Shown here: positions 48,805 to 57,637 of the stretch, in pieces
How the letters are laid out: each line of letters starts with the position of its first letter
Numbering within the stretch: the first letter of the stretch is position 1
Origin: JBOGVZ01 sp050692985
GTDB lineage: Bacteria; Actinomycetota; UBA4738; CALAEC01
DNA length: 64,000 nucleotides
NCBI GenBank assembly: GCA_050692985.1
Contig: JBOGVZ010000043.1
Coordinates: forward strand, 1 to 64,000
Direction of reading: 5' to 3'
Notes under the pieces: generated by a model
What the model saw: the letters and a program-made list of their open reading frames with translations, nothing else
Told to the model about the DNA's origin: nothing
Database searches by the model: none
Program-made: the position numbers and the translations under genes

Positions 48805-49727
48805 GCCTCCAGGGCCTCCCGCTCCTGGCGGACCGTGAAGAACCGCTCGGTCCGGGCCAGCAGCAGTAGCACGATGAGGATGGCGGCGATCGAGGAACGC
48901 AGGTCGCTCCACGGCTTGGGGGCCAGGATGAGGAGCTCCCGGGCCAGCCCGAACACGAACCCCCCCACCAGCGCCATCGGCAGGTTGACCAGCCCCCCCA
49001 CCAGGGCCGCCCCGAAGGCGGGGATCAGCAGCGTCCCCAGCGGCGAGACGTCGAACGGGGTCAGCACCCCGCCCTGCTCGCCCACCACGTGGGGGAGCAC
49101 CAGGAGCAGGGACACCCCCGCCAGGGCCGAGCCGATCCCCCAGGCGATGGACGAGTACTTCACGTCGTCGACCCCGGCCAGCATGGCGGCCTCCCGATTC
49201 TGGGCCACGGCCCGCAGGGCCCGGCCGGTGGTCGACGTGCGGAACCACACCAGGAACCCGAAGGCGAAGGCGATCGCCGAGGCCGCGGTGATCAGCTCGT
49301 TGGCCCGCATGCTCACCCCGGCGATCCGCACGGCACCCGTCGGCAGCCACGGGGCCAGCCTGGTGAACTCCTGGAACCCCAGGAAGAAGGCGGCCAGCGA
49401 CGACAGCAGCTGGGCCACCCCGATCGTGATGAGGATGACGATGATCTGGTTCGCCCGCGACACCCTGCGGAACACCAGCCGGTAGGCGGCCACCCCGGCC
49501 ACCACGGAGAGCGGCACGGACACCGCCGCCGCCAGTGGCGTCGGGACACCCATCCCCACCAGACCGATGTAGGCCATCACGGCCACCAACCCCACGGCCC
49601 AGTGGGCGAAGTTGAGGATCCCGGTGGTGCGGTAGATCAGCACCAGTCCCAGGGCCAGCAGGCCGAACACCGCCCCGATCGACAGGCCGAACAGCGTGAC
49701 CTCGACGACCGGGGCGCCGCCGGTCAT
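48801..49727 (-). CDS. livH: Branched-chain-type ABC transporter permease, LivH
   Basis: A 308-residue permease with about eight membrane segments: GLSIGAVFGLLALGLVLIYR and TTGILNFAHWAVGLVA at the start, and the coupling loop GRALRAVAQNREAAMLAGVD. ATG 49727 is chosen because it overlaps the upstream stop by ATGA and begins homology; a longer reading would invade the preceding gene. Confidence 0.9.
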   Translation of the reverse strand: MTGGAPVVEVTLFGLSIGAVFGLLALGLVLIYRTTGILNFAHWAVGLVAVMAYIGLVGMGVPTPLAAAVSVPLSVVAGVAAYRLVFRRVSRANQIIVILITIGVAQLLSSLAAFFLGFQEFTRLAPWLPTGAVRIAGVSMRANELITAASAIAFAFGFLVWFRTSTTGRALRAVAQNREAAMLAGVDDVKYSSIAWGIGSALAGVSLLLVLPHVVGEQGGVLTPFDVSPLGTLLIPAFGAALVGGLVNLPMALVGGFVFGLARELLILAPKPWSDLRSSIAAILIVLLLLARTERFFTVRQEREALEA

Positions 49728-51181
49728 GTCTTCAGGAAGGCCCGGTACAGCCAGTCCAGCCCCCGGAAGGGCTGGACGGCGTACAGGCGCCGGCCCCACC
49801 GGTACCGGCCGATCCACCGGGACAGCAGCAGCACCAGGGCCATCGCGGCCAGCCCCAGGATCACGGCCATTGGGCCGGCCCCCGTGGTGAACCGGACGAC
49901 CTGAACGGCCGGCTCGGGGACGACGCCGGCGTCACCGCCGGGTGCGGCCTCGACGGCCGGCGTCTCCTCCTGCGTCACCCCCGGGGTGAACCCGGGCCCG
50001 AACGTGCCGCCGGTGTCGGTGCCGGTCCCCGTGCCCAGCACGGTCCCGCCGCCCACCTCGCCGGGGGTGAACGTGCCCGGGGCCTGGCGGCCGAAGGTGG
50101 CGCTCAGCTCCGCCCCGGCGAAGAACGCGGACTGCTCCTCGTGGGCCACGAGCAGCCCCGGGGCCACGATCTCCAGGGAGCTGCCGTCACCGGCCGCCTC
50201 CACGTACGGGGCGGCCACCCCGACCTGGAGGCCCCCGGCGCCCACGATCCGCCCGGGCGGCAGGGCGATGGGCCGGCCGCCCAGGGTGACCCCCTCGGCG
50301 GTGGTGGCCACCGACCACGTCAGGCCTTCGGCTGTCCCGTCCGCCTCGAACGTCACTACGGTTCGGAGCAGCTCGACCCGGAGCTGGCCGCCGCCCCACG
50401 AGGCCTCCTTCAGCAGGGCCTCCATCCGCCCCACCACCCGGTCGCCGCGCTGGGCCAGGTCCACGATGGCCCCGCCCCGCTCCACGTCCGAGCCGATGGC
50501 CGCTCCGCCGAAGAACGTGCACTCCCGGCCGTGGCACTCGGCCAGGTGGGAGGTGGCCGGGGTCTGGGCCGACCGGGACAGCACGTGGACGTAGTCCTCG
50601 GGCACCCCGTCCCGTGGGGTGCATCGCTCCTCGTACCGGGGGGCGTTCCCCGTGAAGGCGTCGCTCTCGGCGTGGGCCTCGGGGTCCTGGCGGCCCGAGA
50701 GGTCCACGTACGAGGAGGACGCCATCCCGGTGGCGTCGGCGGAGGCCCCCACCCGCCCCAGGGTGCCCAGGGCTACCAGGTCGTTCAGGGCGATGGGGCT
50801 CGAGCGCGCCGGGGCGTCCCCGGCGCCGTGCTCGTCGCCGGCGCCTCCGGTGACCCGCCCGCTGCCCCGGACCGGCTGGGGGCGGGGCACGGCCCCCCGG
50901 CGGCCCACGGCCTCGTCCGGGGGGCAATTGGGCCGGTGGTTGTACCGTGTGGGATCGCAGCCGTAGGGGTCCTCCTGGGGGTCGCACGGGTCGAACTGGT
51001 CGCGCAGCCCGGCGGCCTCGATGACCTCGGGCCTCAGGGGGACGCGGAACCCGTAGGCCCGGGCCTCCTTGATCGAGAAGGACAACTCCTTCTCGGCCGC
51101 GCCGCCGGTCGGGGCGGGCAGCGCCCCCGCCACGGCAGCGATCCCCGCCACGGCCAGGCACCTTCGGAACCGCCGTCCCAT
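49724..51181 (-). CDS. Exported, C-terminally anchored protein within the Liv operon; unknown family
   Basis: A 485-residue protein with a signal peptide (basic MGRRFRR start, hydrophobic core, cleavage near GGAAEKE). Residues about 60-115 are Cys/Pro/Asp-rich (DPCDPQEDPYGCDP, RPNCPPDE), further Cys lie at ERCTPRDG and AECHGRECTFFGG. The middle is beta-rich and reads like one or two repeats of an adhesive or binding fold (RGGAIVDLAQRGDRVVGRME, VAAPYVEAAGDGSSLEIVAPG). A Gly/Thr/Pro spacer follows, then a membrane segment at about 437-455 and a basic cytosolic tail of about 30 residues. I do not recognise it. Its place between the binding-protein and permease genes, with coupled translation, suggests a partner that presents substrate to the importer. 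Confidence 0.7.
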   Translation of the reverse strand: MGRRFRRCLAVAGIAAVAGALPAPTGGAAEKELSFSIKEARAYGFRVPLRPEVIEAAGLRDQFDPCDPQEDPYGCDPTRYNHRPNCPPDEAVGRRGAVPRPQPVRGSGRVTGGAGDEHGAGDAPARSSPIALNDLVALGTLGRVGASADATGMASSSYVDLSGRQDPEAHAESDAFTGNAPRYEERCTPRDGVPEDYVHVLSRSAQTPATSHLAECHGRECTFFGGAAIGSDVERGGAIVDLAQRGDRVVGRMEALLKEASWGGGQLRVELLRTVVTFEADGTAEGLTWSVATTAEGVTLGGRPIALPPGRIVGAGGLQVGVAAPYVEAAGDGSSLEIVAPGLLVAHEEQSAFFAGAELSATFGRQAPGTFTPGEVGGGTVLGTGTGTDTGGTFGPGFTPGVTQEETPAVEAAPGGDAGVVPEPAVQVVRFTTGAGPMAVILGLAAMALVLLLSRWIGRYRWGRRLYAVQPFRGLDWLYRAFLKT

Positions 51182-51183
51182 CG

Positions 51184-52689
51184 CTACCCTCCGACCAGGG
51201 ACTGGGGCACGTCGACGTCCTCGATCGTGATGAAGTCGCCGCTCACGTCGTCGAACCACGGAGCCCTCCCGGTGAATCGGATCAGCCACTGGGCGCGGGC
51301 CCCGTAGTGGTCGTCGGGACCGAGGTTCAACACCGGTCCGATCCCCGCCGTCCAGTTGCGGAGCCCCTCCACGGTCTGCCGGAACCCGTCGCGGGACAGG
51401 TCCGGTCCCGTCATCGTCAGCCACAGCGAGATCCCCGCCCCGATGGCCATGGCTCCATAGGTCACGGCATCCCGGTTCTCGTTCGGCAGGTACTGGCGCC
51501 GTACGTTCTCGAGGTTGCCGGCCGACGGGTACCTCTGGGGGTCGGCCCACGGGATGCACGGCAGGGTGGCACAGTCGGTGATCATCCCCTCGCAGGCGTT
51601 GCCGCAGATCTGGGCAAGGGTGATCACCCAGCACGATGGGTTCGTGCACACCCACTGCACGCCCGCGTCGGCCGGCCGCCACCCCTGGTTCTTGGCATCC
51701 CGCGCCCCGAACACCGCCTGGAGGGCGTCGCCGGCGAACACCGCGTCGGGGCTCTGGCCGGGCCCGTAGCAGGTGCGGATGCGGGCCACCTCCGAGCGCA
51801 TGCCGCTGGGGGCCTCCTGGGAGCGCTTCAGCACCACGCAGTCGTCGGGGATGGGATGGCCGAAGTGCTCTGCGACCCGCCGCACCACCGGGACGATGGT
51901 GTCCTGGTCGTTGGGGTCCGCCAGGATGGCCAGGCGCTCCCGGCCCAGCTGGTTCATGAGGTACCCGGTATGGATGGCGGCCTGGGTCATGGGGTCGATG
52001 CCCGGGTTGAAGTTCCATGGGGCCAAGGAGGGGACCGGCATCCCGCCGAAGTGGCACCAGATGCCCGGCACCCCCTGCTGGTTCTGGTACCGGGTGGCCG
52101 GCCCCATCAGGCTGTCCTGGAGGTAGCAGTCCCGCACCAGGAACACCTTCTCCACGTCGATGAGCCGGCGCATGCCGGCCAGGGCCTCCTCGGGGGTGTT
52201 GGCCTGGAGGGAGAACACCTCGACCTCCACGGTCCGGCCGAAGATCCCGGGCCGCTCGGGGCACCCCCAGTTCAGGTGGCTGAGCGGGCCGGGGTAGTGA
52301 TCCACGGTGGGGAGGTACTCCTCGCTGGTCCGGTGGATCACCCGGGACACCTGCTCCCCCAGCGGCCGCAGGGCCCCCGACAGCGGCAGGATCGTGCCGA
52401 TCTTGATCGTTGAGGCGGTGAACCCCTCGTCCGGGTTCGAGGTGGTGGCGCAGCGGCCGCCCGAGCCCGAAGGGCCGGCCGTGCCCCGGCCGCCCGGGCC
52501 CGCGGTGGCCCGGGTGCCCCCGGGCCCCGTTCCCTTCGTGGTGCCGGACCCCTTCACCACCGCCGGGCCGGCGGCCTCCTCCTCCTCCGCCCCGGTCCGT
52601 TCGGCGTCGGTTCGCACCAGGACGGTGTGGCCGCCGCAGGCCACGGCCACGAACACCCACACCACCAGCAGCGTGTGGCCGGGCCTCAC
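51184..52689 (-). CDS. Liv-type periplasmic-binding lipoprotein of the ABC importer
   Basis: A 501-residue type I substrate-binding protein. The lipobox is AVACGG with the Cys near residue 19. A Gly/Thr-rich spacer of about 60 residues precedes the fold, which begins IKIGTILPLSGALRPLGEQV. The hinge and lobe motifs RTVEVEVFSLQANTPEEALAGMRRLID, RLAILADPNDQDTI and DAVFAGDALQAVFGARD are present. The second lobe has many Cys (CTNPSCW, CGNACEGMITDCATLPCIPW), unusual for LivJ/K proteins and suggestive of disulphides. The ligand is not predictable. GTG start overlaps the upstream gene by 4 bases. Confidence 0.85.
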   Translation of the reverse strand: MRPGHTLLVVWVFVAVACGGHTVLVRTDAERTGAEEEEAAGPAVVKGSGTTKGTGPGGTRATAGPGGRGTAGPSGSGGRCATTSNPDEGFTASTIKIGTILPLSGALRPLGEQVSRVIHRTSEEYLPTVDHYPGPLSHLNWGCPERPGIFGRTVEVEVFSLQANTPEEALAGMRRLIDVEKVFLVRDCYLQDSLMGPATRYQNQQGVPGIWCHFGGMPVPSLAPWNFNPGIDPMTQAAIHTGYLMNQLGRERLAILADPNDQDTIVPVVRRVAEHFGHPIPDDCVVLKRSQEAPSGMRSEVARIRTCYGPGQSPDAVFAGDALQAVFGARDAKNQGWRPADAGVQWVCTNPSCWVITLAQICGNACEGMITDCATLPCIPWADPQRYPSAGNLENVRRQYLPNENRDAVTYGAMAIGAGISLWLTMTGPDLSRDGFRQTVEGLRNWTAGIGPVLNLGPDDHYGARAQWLIRFTGRAPWFDDVSGDFITIEDVDVPQSLVGG

Positions 52690-53237
52690 CGGCCCCCCCT
52701 CCGCAGGTCGAGCTCGCGCAGCAGCCCAGCCACCACGCCGAGGCCCAGCAGGGTGATCGCCACCAGCAGCAGCCACGCTCCCCAGCCGAACGTCGCCGAG
52801 TAGGACGCGAACTGGGGGTCGGCCGAGGCGGCCGCGGCCATCGAGGCGGCCCGGTCGTCGAGCCGCATCAGCCACCACGCGCTGATCCCGATCGAGCCTG
52901 CCGACGCCAGCACGACGCCGACCTTGGGCACCAGGCCGGGCGAGCGCCACGTGAGCGAGCCCATCACCACGGCCATCCCCAGGGCCGCCAGCGCCCATCC
53001 GGCCGGCTCCGAGGCGCCCAGGACCCGGCCGACCTGCTCGGGGAAGCCCCCCTCGACGGTCACCCGCGTCTCCCGCAGCCACATGCCCAGCGCGCCGAGC
53101 ACGGTCAAGGCCCCGCCGAGCCCGGTCAGGCTCGGTGCCAGCTTGGGGGAGAACGAGTCGGGGGCGGCGTCCGGATCGGCGGCAGCGTGGAGCCGACCGC
53201 GGGCGCGGTCTCGCGCTCGTCTCCTGACGAGGAGCAT
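52686..53237 (-). CDS. Four-helix membrane protein heading the Liv operon
   Basis: A 183-residue protein with a basic N-terminus (RRRARDRARGR) and four membrane segments at about 38-62, 78-102, 103-125 and 152-175; a soluble loop of about 25 residues lies before the last. No family recognised. ATG 53237 is the best start (GGAGG ten bases upstream); GTG 53243 is too near that site. As first gene of the importer operon it may be a small accessory subunit. Confidence 0.6.
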   Translation of the reverse strand: MLLVRRRARDRARGRLHAAADPDAAPDSFSPKLAPSLTGLGGALTVLGALGMWLRETRVTVEGGFPEQVGRVLGASEPAGWALAALGMAVVMGSLTWRSPGLVPKVGVVLASAGSIGISAWWLMRLDDRAASMAAAASADPQFASYSATFGWGAWLLLVAITLLGLGVVAGLLRELDLRRGGR

Positions 53238-53314
53238 GGCCACAGAGCCTCCGGGCACTCCGCAGGAAGAAGGGGCTTTCGGAAGTGATTCGCCCCGCGG
53301 ACGGGAAAGTCCTG

Positions 53315-53324
53315 CCTATACGCT
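53315..53324. promoter_or_regulatory. Shared divergent promoter core, Liv operon and DUF2236 gene
   Basis: CCTATACGCT carries TACGCT on the plus strand (53319-53324), 7 bases before ATG 53332, and TATAGG on the minus strand (53320 to 53315), about 78 bases before the Liv-operon start. The long untranslated leader of the operon (53238-53314) contrasts with the leaderless partner. Confidence 0.4.
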
Positions 53325-53331
53325 GGGGCCC

Positions 53332-54123
53332 ATGAGGGCCCCGATGATGTCCCGCATCCACCGGGAACGGGTCCTGCTGGTGGGCGGCCAGCGGGCCCTG
53401 GTGATGCAGCTGGCCCACCCCCTGGTGGCCGCCGGGGTGTCCAAGCACAGCGATTTCCCGGCCCGGGCCCTCCACCGGCTGCGGCGGACCATCGACCTCA
53501 CCCTGGCCACGGTGTTCGGAACCCCCCGGGAGGCCGAGGAGGCCACGGCGGCGATCCGGGCCGTTCACGACCGGGTCGCCGGGGCCACCGAGGACGGCCC
53601 CTACGCCGCCAACGATCCCGAGCTGCTCCTGTGGGTGAACGCCACGCTCGTCGACACCACGATGGTGGTCTACGAGCGGTTCGTCCGGCCCCTGCCCCAG
53701 GCGGACTGGAGAGCCTACTACCGGGAGACCCGGGACTCCGCGGCGCTGTTCGGCATCCCGATGGACGGGATCCCGCCCGACCTGGACGCCTTCCGGGGGT
53801 ACATGGCGGACATGCTGGGAGGTCCGGACCTGCGGCCAACCGAGGAGGGACGCCGCCTGGTCCGCGACGTCCTCCGACCGCCGCTCCCGGCCCCGCTTCG
53901 CCTCCCCACGGCAGCGGTTCGGGTGCTCACGGTGGCCCTCCTGCCGGCCCGGGTCCGAGAGCTGTTCGGGTTTCGGTCGGGACCGGGTGCCCGGGCCGCG
54001 CTGGCCGCGGCGTCGGCCGCCTCCCGGACGGTTCTGCCGTTCCTGCCCCGCAGCGTCCGGGAGTTCTCCCGGGCCCGGGCGGGGTCGCGCGGGCACCGGC
54101 CCCCGGCCACAATGGGCCGGTGA
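53332..54123 (+). CDS. DUF2236 (MpaB/rubber-oxygenase-like) protein
   Basis: A 263-residue helical protein of the family that includes latex-clearing protein and MpaB, several members of which bind heme b. The conserved early segment is QLAHPLVAAGVSKHSDF (residues about 24-40) with His ligands; LLWVNATLVDTTMVVYERFV and DWRAYYRETRDSAALFGIP follow as in the family. ATG 53332 follows TACGCT by 7 bases. It overlaps the acyl-CoA dehydrogenase gene (GTGA). Confidence 0.8.
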   Translation: MRAPMMSRIHRERVLLVGGQRALVMQLAHPLVAAGVSKHSDFPARALHRLRRTIDLTLATVFGTPREAEEATAAIRAVHDRVAGATEDGPYAANDPELLLWVNATLVDTTMVVYERFVRPLPQADWRAYYRETRDSAALFGIPMDGIPPDLDAFRGYMADMLGGPDLRPTEEGRRLVRDVLRPPLPAPLRLPTAAVRVLTVALLPARVRELFGFRSGPGARAALAAASAASRTVLPFLPRSVREFSRARAGSRGHRPPATMGR

Positions 54124-55328
54124 TCGACTTCCGGGTTCCCCCCGAGCTCGACGAGGTGCGCTCGCGGGTGGCCGCGTTCGTCCGAGACGAGGTCCTGCCG
54201 GTGGAGGGCGAGCTCACCGAGGAGAACCTCGACGAGATCCTCGAGCCGCTCCGGGACAAGGCCCGCGCGGCCGGCCTGTGGACCCCGCACCTTCCCCCCG
54301 AGTGGGGGGGCATGGGCCTGGGCCCCCTGGGGATGGCCCTGGTCTCCCAGGAGTGCGGCGCCTCCTACCTGGCCTCCCTGGCCCTGAACGCCATGGCTCC
54401 CGACGAGGGGAACATGCACCTGCTGCTCCACGCGGGAACCGACGAGCAGAAGGAGCGGTACCTCCGCCCGCTGGCCGAGGGCCGGATCCGGTCGTGCTTC
54501 GCCATGACCGAGCGCGCCGCGGGCTCCGATCCCACAATGCTGCGGGCCCGGGCCGTCCCCGATGGCGACGGGTGGGTGATCGACGGGGAGAAGTGGTTCA
54601 TCAGCGGCGCGGGCGGGGCGGCCTTCGCCATCGTGGTGGCCGTCACCGATCCGGACGCCGAGCACCGCTCCGCCCGGCACTCGTTGCTCCTGGTGGACGC
54701 GGACAACCCGGGGTGGAACGTGGTGCGGGAGATCCCGGTGATGGGGACCCACGGCCCCGGAGGCCACTGCGAGGTCCTGCTGGAGGGCTGCCGGGTCCCC
54801 GGCGACGCCATGCTGGGTCGGCGGGGCAGGGGGCTGGCCCTGGCCCAGGCCCGGCTGGGCCCCGCCCGGCTGGCCCACGCGATGCGGTGGATCGGGGTGG
54901 CCCAGCGGGCCCTGGACATGGCCGCGTCCCGGGCCCTGGAGCGGGAGGCTTTCGGCAAGCGCCTGGCCGAGCACCAGGGGATCCAGTGGATGCTGGCCGA
55001 CTCCGCGCTCCAGCTGTACGCCGCCCGGCTGATGGTGCTCCACGCGGCCTACAAGATCGAGAACGAGCTGGACTTCCGGCAGGAGGTGGCGTTCGTCAAG
55101 GTGTTCGTGTCCGAGGCCCTGGGCGACATCGTGGACCGGGCCATCCAGGTCCACGGGTCGCTGGGCTACTCCGGCGACCTGCCGCTGGAGGGGTTCTACC
55201 GCGACGCCCGGGCCGCCCGGATCTACGACGGGCCGTCGGAGGTGCACCGGATGGTCATCGCCCGCAACCTCCTGAAGGCCGCCGCGGAGACCGGCACCAC
55301 CCGCCGGGCCCTCGGCGACCTGGCCTGA
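54120..55328 (+). CDS. Acyl-CoA dehydrogenase, ACAD10/11-like
   Basis: A 402-residue FAD enzyme. Features: GLWTPHLPPEWGG, CFAMTERAAGSDPTMLRARA (FAD/substrate strand), WFISGAGGAAF, KRLAEHQGIQWMLADSA, and the catalytic end ARIYDGPSEVHRMVIARN. The DGPSEVH segment, with Asp where most families have Glu, is what I expect of ACAD10/11-type dehydrogenases. ACAD10/11 use a kinase domain to phosphorylate a 4-hydroxyacyl-CoA before elimination; separate kinase and HAD genes lie at 57638-59387. Translation coupled to DUF2236. Confidence 0.85.
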   Translation: MIDFRVPPELDEVRSRVAAFVRDEVLPVEGELTEENLDEILEPLRDKARAAGLWTPHLPPEWGGMGLGPLGMALVSQECGASYLASLALNAMAPDEGNMHLLLHAGTDEQKERYLRPLAEGRIRSCFAMTERAAGSDPTMLRARAVPDGDGWVIDGEKWFISGAGGAAFAIVVAVTDPDAEHRSARHSLLLVDADNPGWNVVREIPVMGTHGPGGHCEVLLEGCRVPGDAMLGRRGRGLALAQARLGPARLAHAMRWIGVAQRALDMAASRALEREAFGKRLAEHQGIQWMLADSALQLYAARLMVLHAAYKIENELDFRQEVAFVKVFVSEALGDIVDRAIQVHGSLGYSGDLPLEGFYRDARAARIYDGPSEVHRMVIARNLLKAAAETGTTRRALGDLA

Positions 55329-55346
55329 CCGTCCTCCGCGGATCCG

Positions 55347-56609
55347 TCAGCCGTCGCTTCCCGCTTCCCGCCCTGGCGTGCCCGGCTCCATCGGCCCGGT
55401 CCGCAGGAGGGTCTCGGGCGTTCCCACGGCAAGGACCAGGGCCAGCCCGACGGGGAGGGCCACCACCAGGAACGCGGGCCGGAACCCGAAGGCCGAGGCT
55501 GCCGATCCGGCCACCAGGGGAGCGAGTGTGAACCCCAGATCCCCGGCGAACCGGAAGATCCCGACGGCCGTTCCCGATCTCTCCCGGGGAGCCACATCCG
55601 AGAGCATGGCGCCCGGGACCACTCCGGCGTAGCCGGATGCGACCCCCACGGCGGCCATCAACCCGGCGAGGACCAGGGGGTTGGAGGCGACCCCCAGCGC
55701 CGCCACGGAGATGGTCAGTGCCGCCATCGCCAGGATCACCACGAGCCGTCTGCCGGCTCGGTCCGCCGTCCGTCCCGCCGGGTACAGCACGAGCAGCTCG
55801 ATGGCCAGGGCGACCGAGAAGACGACACCGATCGCGGCCGGTGACATCCCCAGCTCATCCTGGCCGAACAGGGGGACCAGGGTCTGGAAGACGGCGGCGA
55901 CCATCCACAGGTAAGCGAAGTTCAGGGAGATGGTGGTGACGAAGGCCCTCACCTTGAACAGGTCCCTGACCGCCCGCGATGCTGTGGCGGTTTCCCGGTC
56001 CCGGGGGCCGCCGGGGAGGTGGGGGGATCGGGAACCCGGATCCCGGACCAGCCACAGGAACAGGATGCCCGCCACGAACAGCAGGCCGGCGTAGAAGAAC
56101 AGCGGGCTGGCCAGCCCCAGCCGGTCCGCGATCAGTCCACCGATCGGCCCACCGGCGATCACTCCCGCGTTGAACGCCCCGTAGTAGAGGCCCAGGGTGC
56201 GGCCCATCCGGTCCTTCGGCACCACCTTCATCAGGTAGCTGATCAGGGAGGTGAGGAGGAGGGCCGAACCCACTCCTCCCACCCCCCGGAACGTCACCGC
56301 CAGCGGGAAGGTCGGGGCCAGTCCGGTCAGCAGCGAGGATGCCCCCACGATGGCCACGCCCGTGGCCGCCGACGTTCGCTCGCCGAACCGATCGACCAAT
56401 GGACCGGCCACCGGACCGGCTACCAGCCGGGCGAAGGCGAAGGCCGAGATGAGCAGCCCCGCCGCGATGTAGGTGACCCCGAACGATCGTGCGAACAGGG
56501 GGAGGATCGGGGCCACGATCCCGAACCCCAGCATGGTGATGAAGATGATGGCGATGACGATCCGGACCGCGGGATCGGAAAGGATCGCCCGGATCCCGGT
56601 GGGCGGCAT
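55347..56609 (-). CDS. MFS transporter, 12 helices
   Basis: A 420-residue major facilitator with the loop 2-3 motif DRFGERTSAATGVAI (motif A) at about residue 70 and the second copy GRTADRAGRRLVVI after helix 8. FITMLGFGIVAPILPLF at the start is typical of drug or sugar efflux MFS proteins. Twelve hydrophobic segments can be counted. The substrate is unknown. Confidence 0.85.
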   Translation of the reverse strand: MPPTGIRAILSDPAVRIVIAIIFITMLGFGIVAPILPLFARSFGVTYIAAGLLISAFAFARLVAGPVAGPLVDRFGERTSAATGVAIVGASSLLTGLAPTFPLAVTFRGVGGVGSALLLTSLISYLMKVVPKDRMGRTLGLYYGAFNAGVIAGGPIGGLIADRLGLASPLFFYAGLLFVAGILFLWLVRDPGSRSPHLPGGPRDRETATASRAVRDLFKVRAFVTTISLNFAYLWMVAAVFQTLVPLFGQDELGMSPAAIGVVFSVALAIELLVLYPAGRTADRAGRRLVVILAMAALTISVAALGVASNPLVLAGLMAAVGVASGYAGVVPGAMLSDVAPRERSGTAVGIFRFAGDLGFTLAPLVAGSAASAFGFRPAFLVVALPVGLALVLAVGTPETLLRTGPMEPGTPGREAGSDG

Positions 56610-56656
56610 CGGATCGCCGGGGGCGTGGCGACGTGGCCACGGGAGCCGGCGCACGA

Positions 56657-57580
56657 TCAGGCGGCCCGGCCGCGCTTCTGGGGGACGGGGGTCCCCGGTG
56701 CGTGGGGGGAGCCCCTGGTGGGCCAGGCCTTCTCGATCTCCGCGTTCACCTCGGCCCCCACCAGCACGGCCACGGCGGTGACGTACAGCCACAGCAGGAA
56801 CACCACCGGGGCGGCCAGGGGCCCGAACACGCCGATGTCCAGGAACCGGGAGGCGTAGAAGCGGAGCGCGGCCCCCCCGGCCAGCCACAGCACTGCCGCC
56901 AGGGTCGCGCCCGGGAGGTCCCGGCGCCATGGCGTCCGCCACGGGGTGGTCAGGTGGAAGAAGGTGCCCAGCAGCCCGATCCCCAGCAGGGCCACCAGGG
57001 GCCAGTACAGGACCCGCCACGCCGCGGCCACGGCCTCGGTGATCCCCAGGGGGGAGGACAGCGTCTCCAGGAACCGGGGACCGGCCACCAGGATCGGCAA
57101 GACCACCACCACGGCCAGCATCCCGACCACCGTGATGACCAGGGCCAGCAGTCGGCGCTTCCAGCCGGGACGAGGATCCTGCACGTCGTAGGCGATGCTC
57201 ACGGCATCCATGGTCCGGGTGGTGGCCCTGGAGGCCGACCACAGCGACAGCACGATCCCCACCGAGACCACGGCCGCCCGCCCCTCGGCCAGCACCTGAT
57301 CGACGGCCGGGTTGAGGATCTGCACGACCGTCTCCTCCGTCAGGAACAGGCCCCCCACGGTCAGGATCTGGTCCCGGAGCCGGTCCACCACCTCCGGGCC
57401 CATCAGCCCCCACCCGATGCTGCCCATGATGGCCAGGAGCGCGGGTGGGAACGACAGAAGCAGGAAGAACGCGACCTCGGCGCCCAGGCCGGTGATGCGA
57501 TCGTCCACCGTGCTCCTAACCACCCGGGCCAGCACGGTGGGCCCCGATCGCCACCTCCTCGGCAGTCCGGTGTCCGACAT
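56657..57580 (-). CDS. YihY/UPF0761-family membrane protein (BrkB-like)
   Basis: A 307-residue protein with six membrane segments and the family pattern: ITGLGAEVAFFLLLSFPPALLAIMG, VVSVGIVLSLWSASRATTRTMDAVSIAYDV and LPGATLAAVLWLAGGAALRFYA with LYVTAVAVLVGAEVNAEIE near the end. Once called ribonuclease BN in error; the role is unclear, perhaps in envelope homeostasis. ATG 57580 has GGGGAGG just upstream. Divergent from the phosphotransferase gene. Confidence 0.88.
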   Translation of the reverse strand: MSDTGLPRRWRSGPTVLARVVRSTVDDRITGLGAEVAFFLLLSFPPALLAIMGSIGWGLMGPEVVDRLRDQILTVGGLFLTEETVVQILNPAVDQVLAEGRAAVVSVGIVLSLWSASRATTRTMDAVSIAYDVQDPRPGWKRRLLALVITVVGMLAVVVVLPILVAGPRFLETLSSPLGITEAVAAAWRVLYWPLVALLGIGLLGTFFHLTTPWRTPWRRDLPGATLAAVLWLAGGAALRFYASRFLDIGVFGPLAAPVVFLLWLYVTAVAVLVGAEVNAEIEKAWPTRGSPHAPGTPVPQKRGRAA

Positions 57581-57623
57581 CGCCCTCCCCTTACCCTGGT
57601 TTCGGCTCTCCCGTCGGCTGGGG

Positions 57624-57629
57624 CACAAT
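57624..57629 (+). promoter_or_regulatory. -10 element CACAAT for the kinase-HAD-rhodanese operon
   Basis: CACAAT ends 8 bases before ATG 57638 with no ribosome site between. Confidence 0.4.
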
Positions 57630-57637
57630 GAGCGTCG

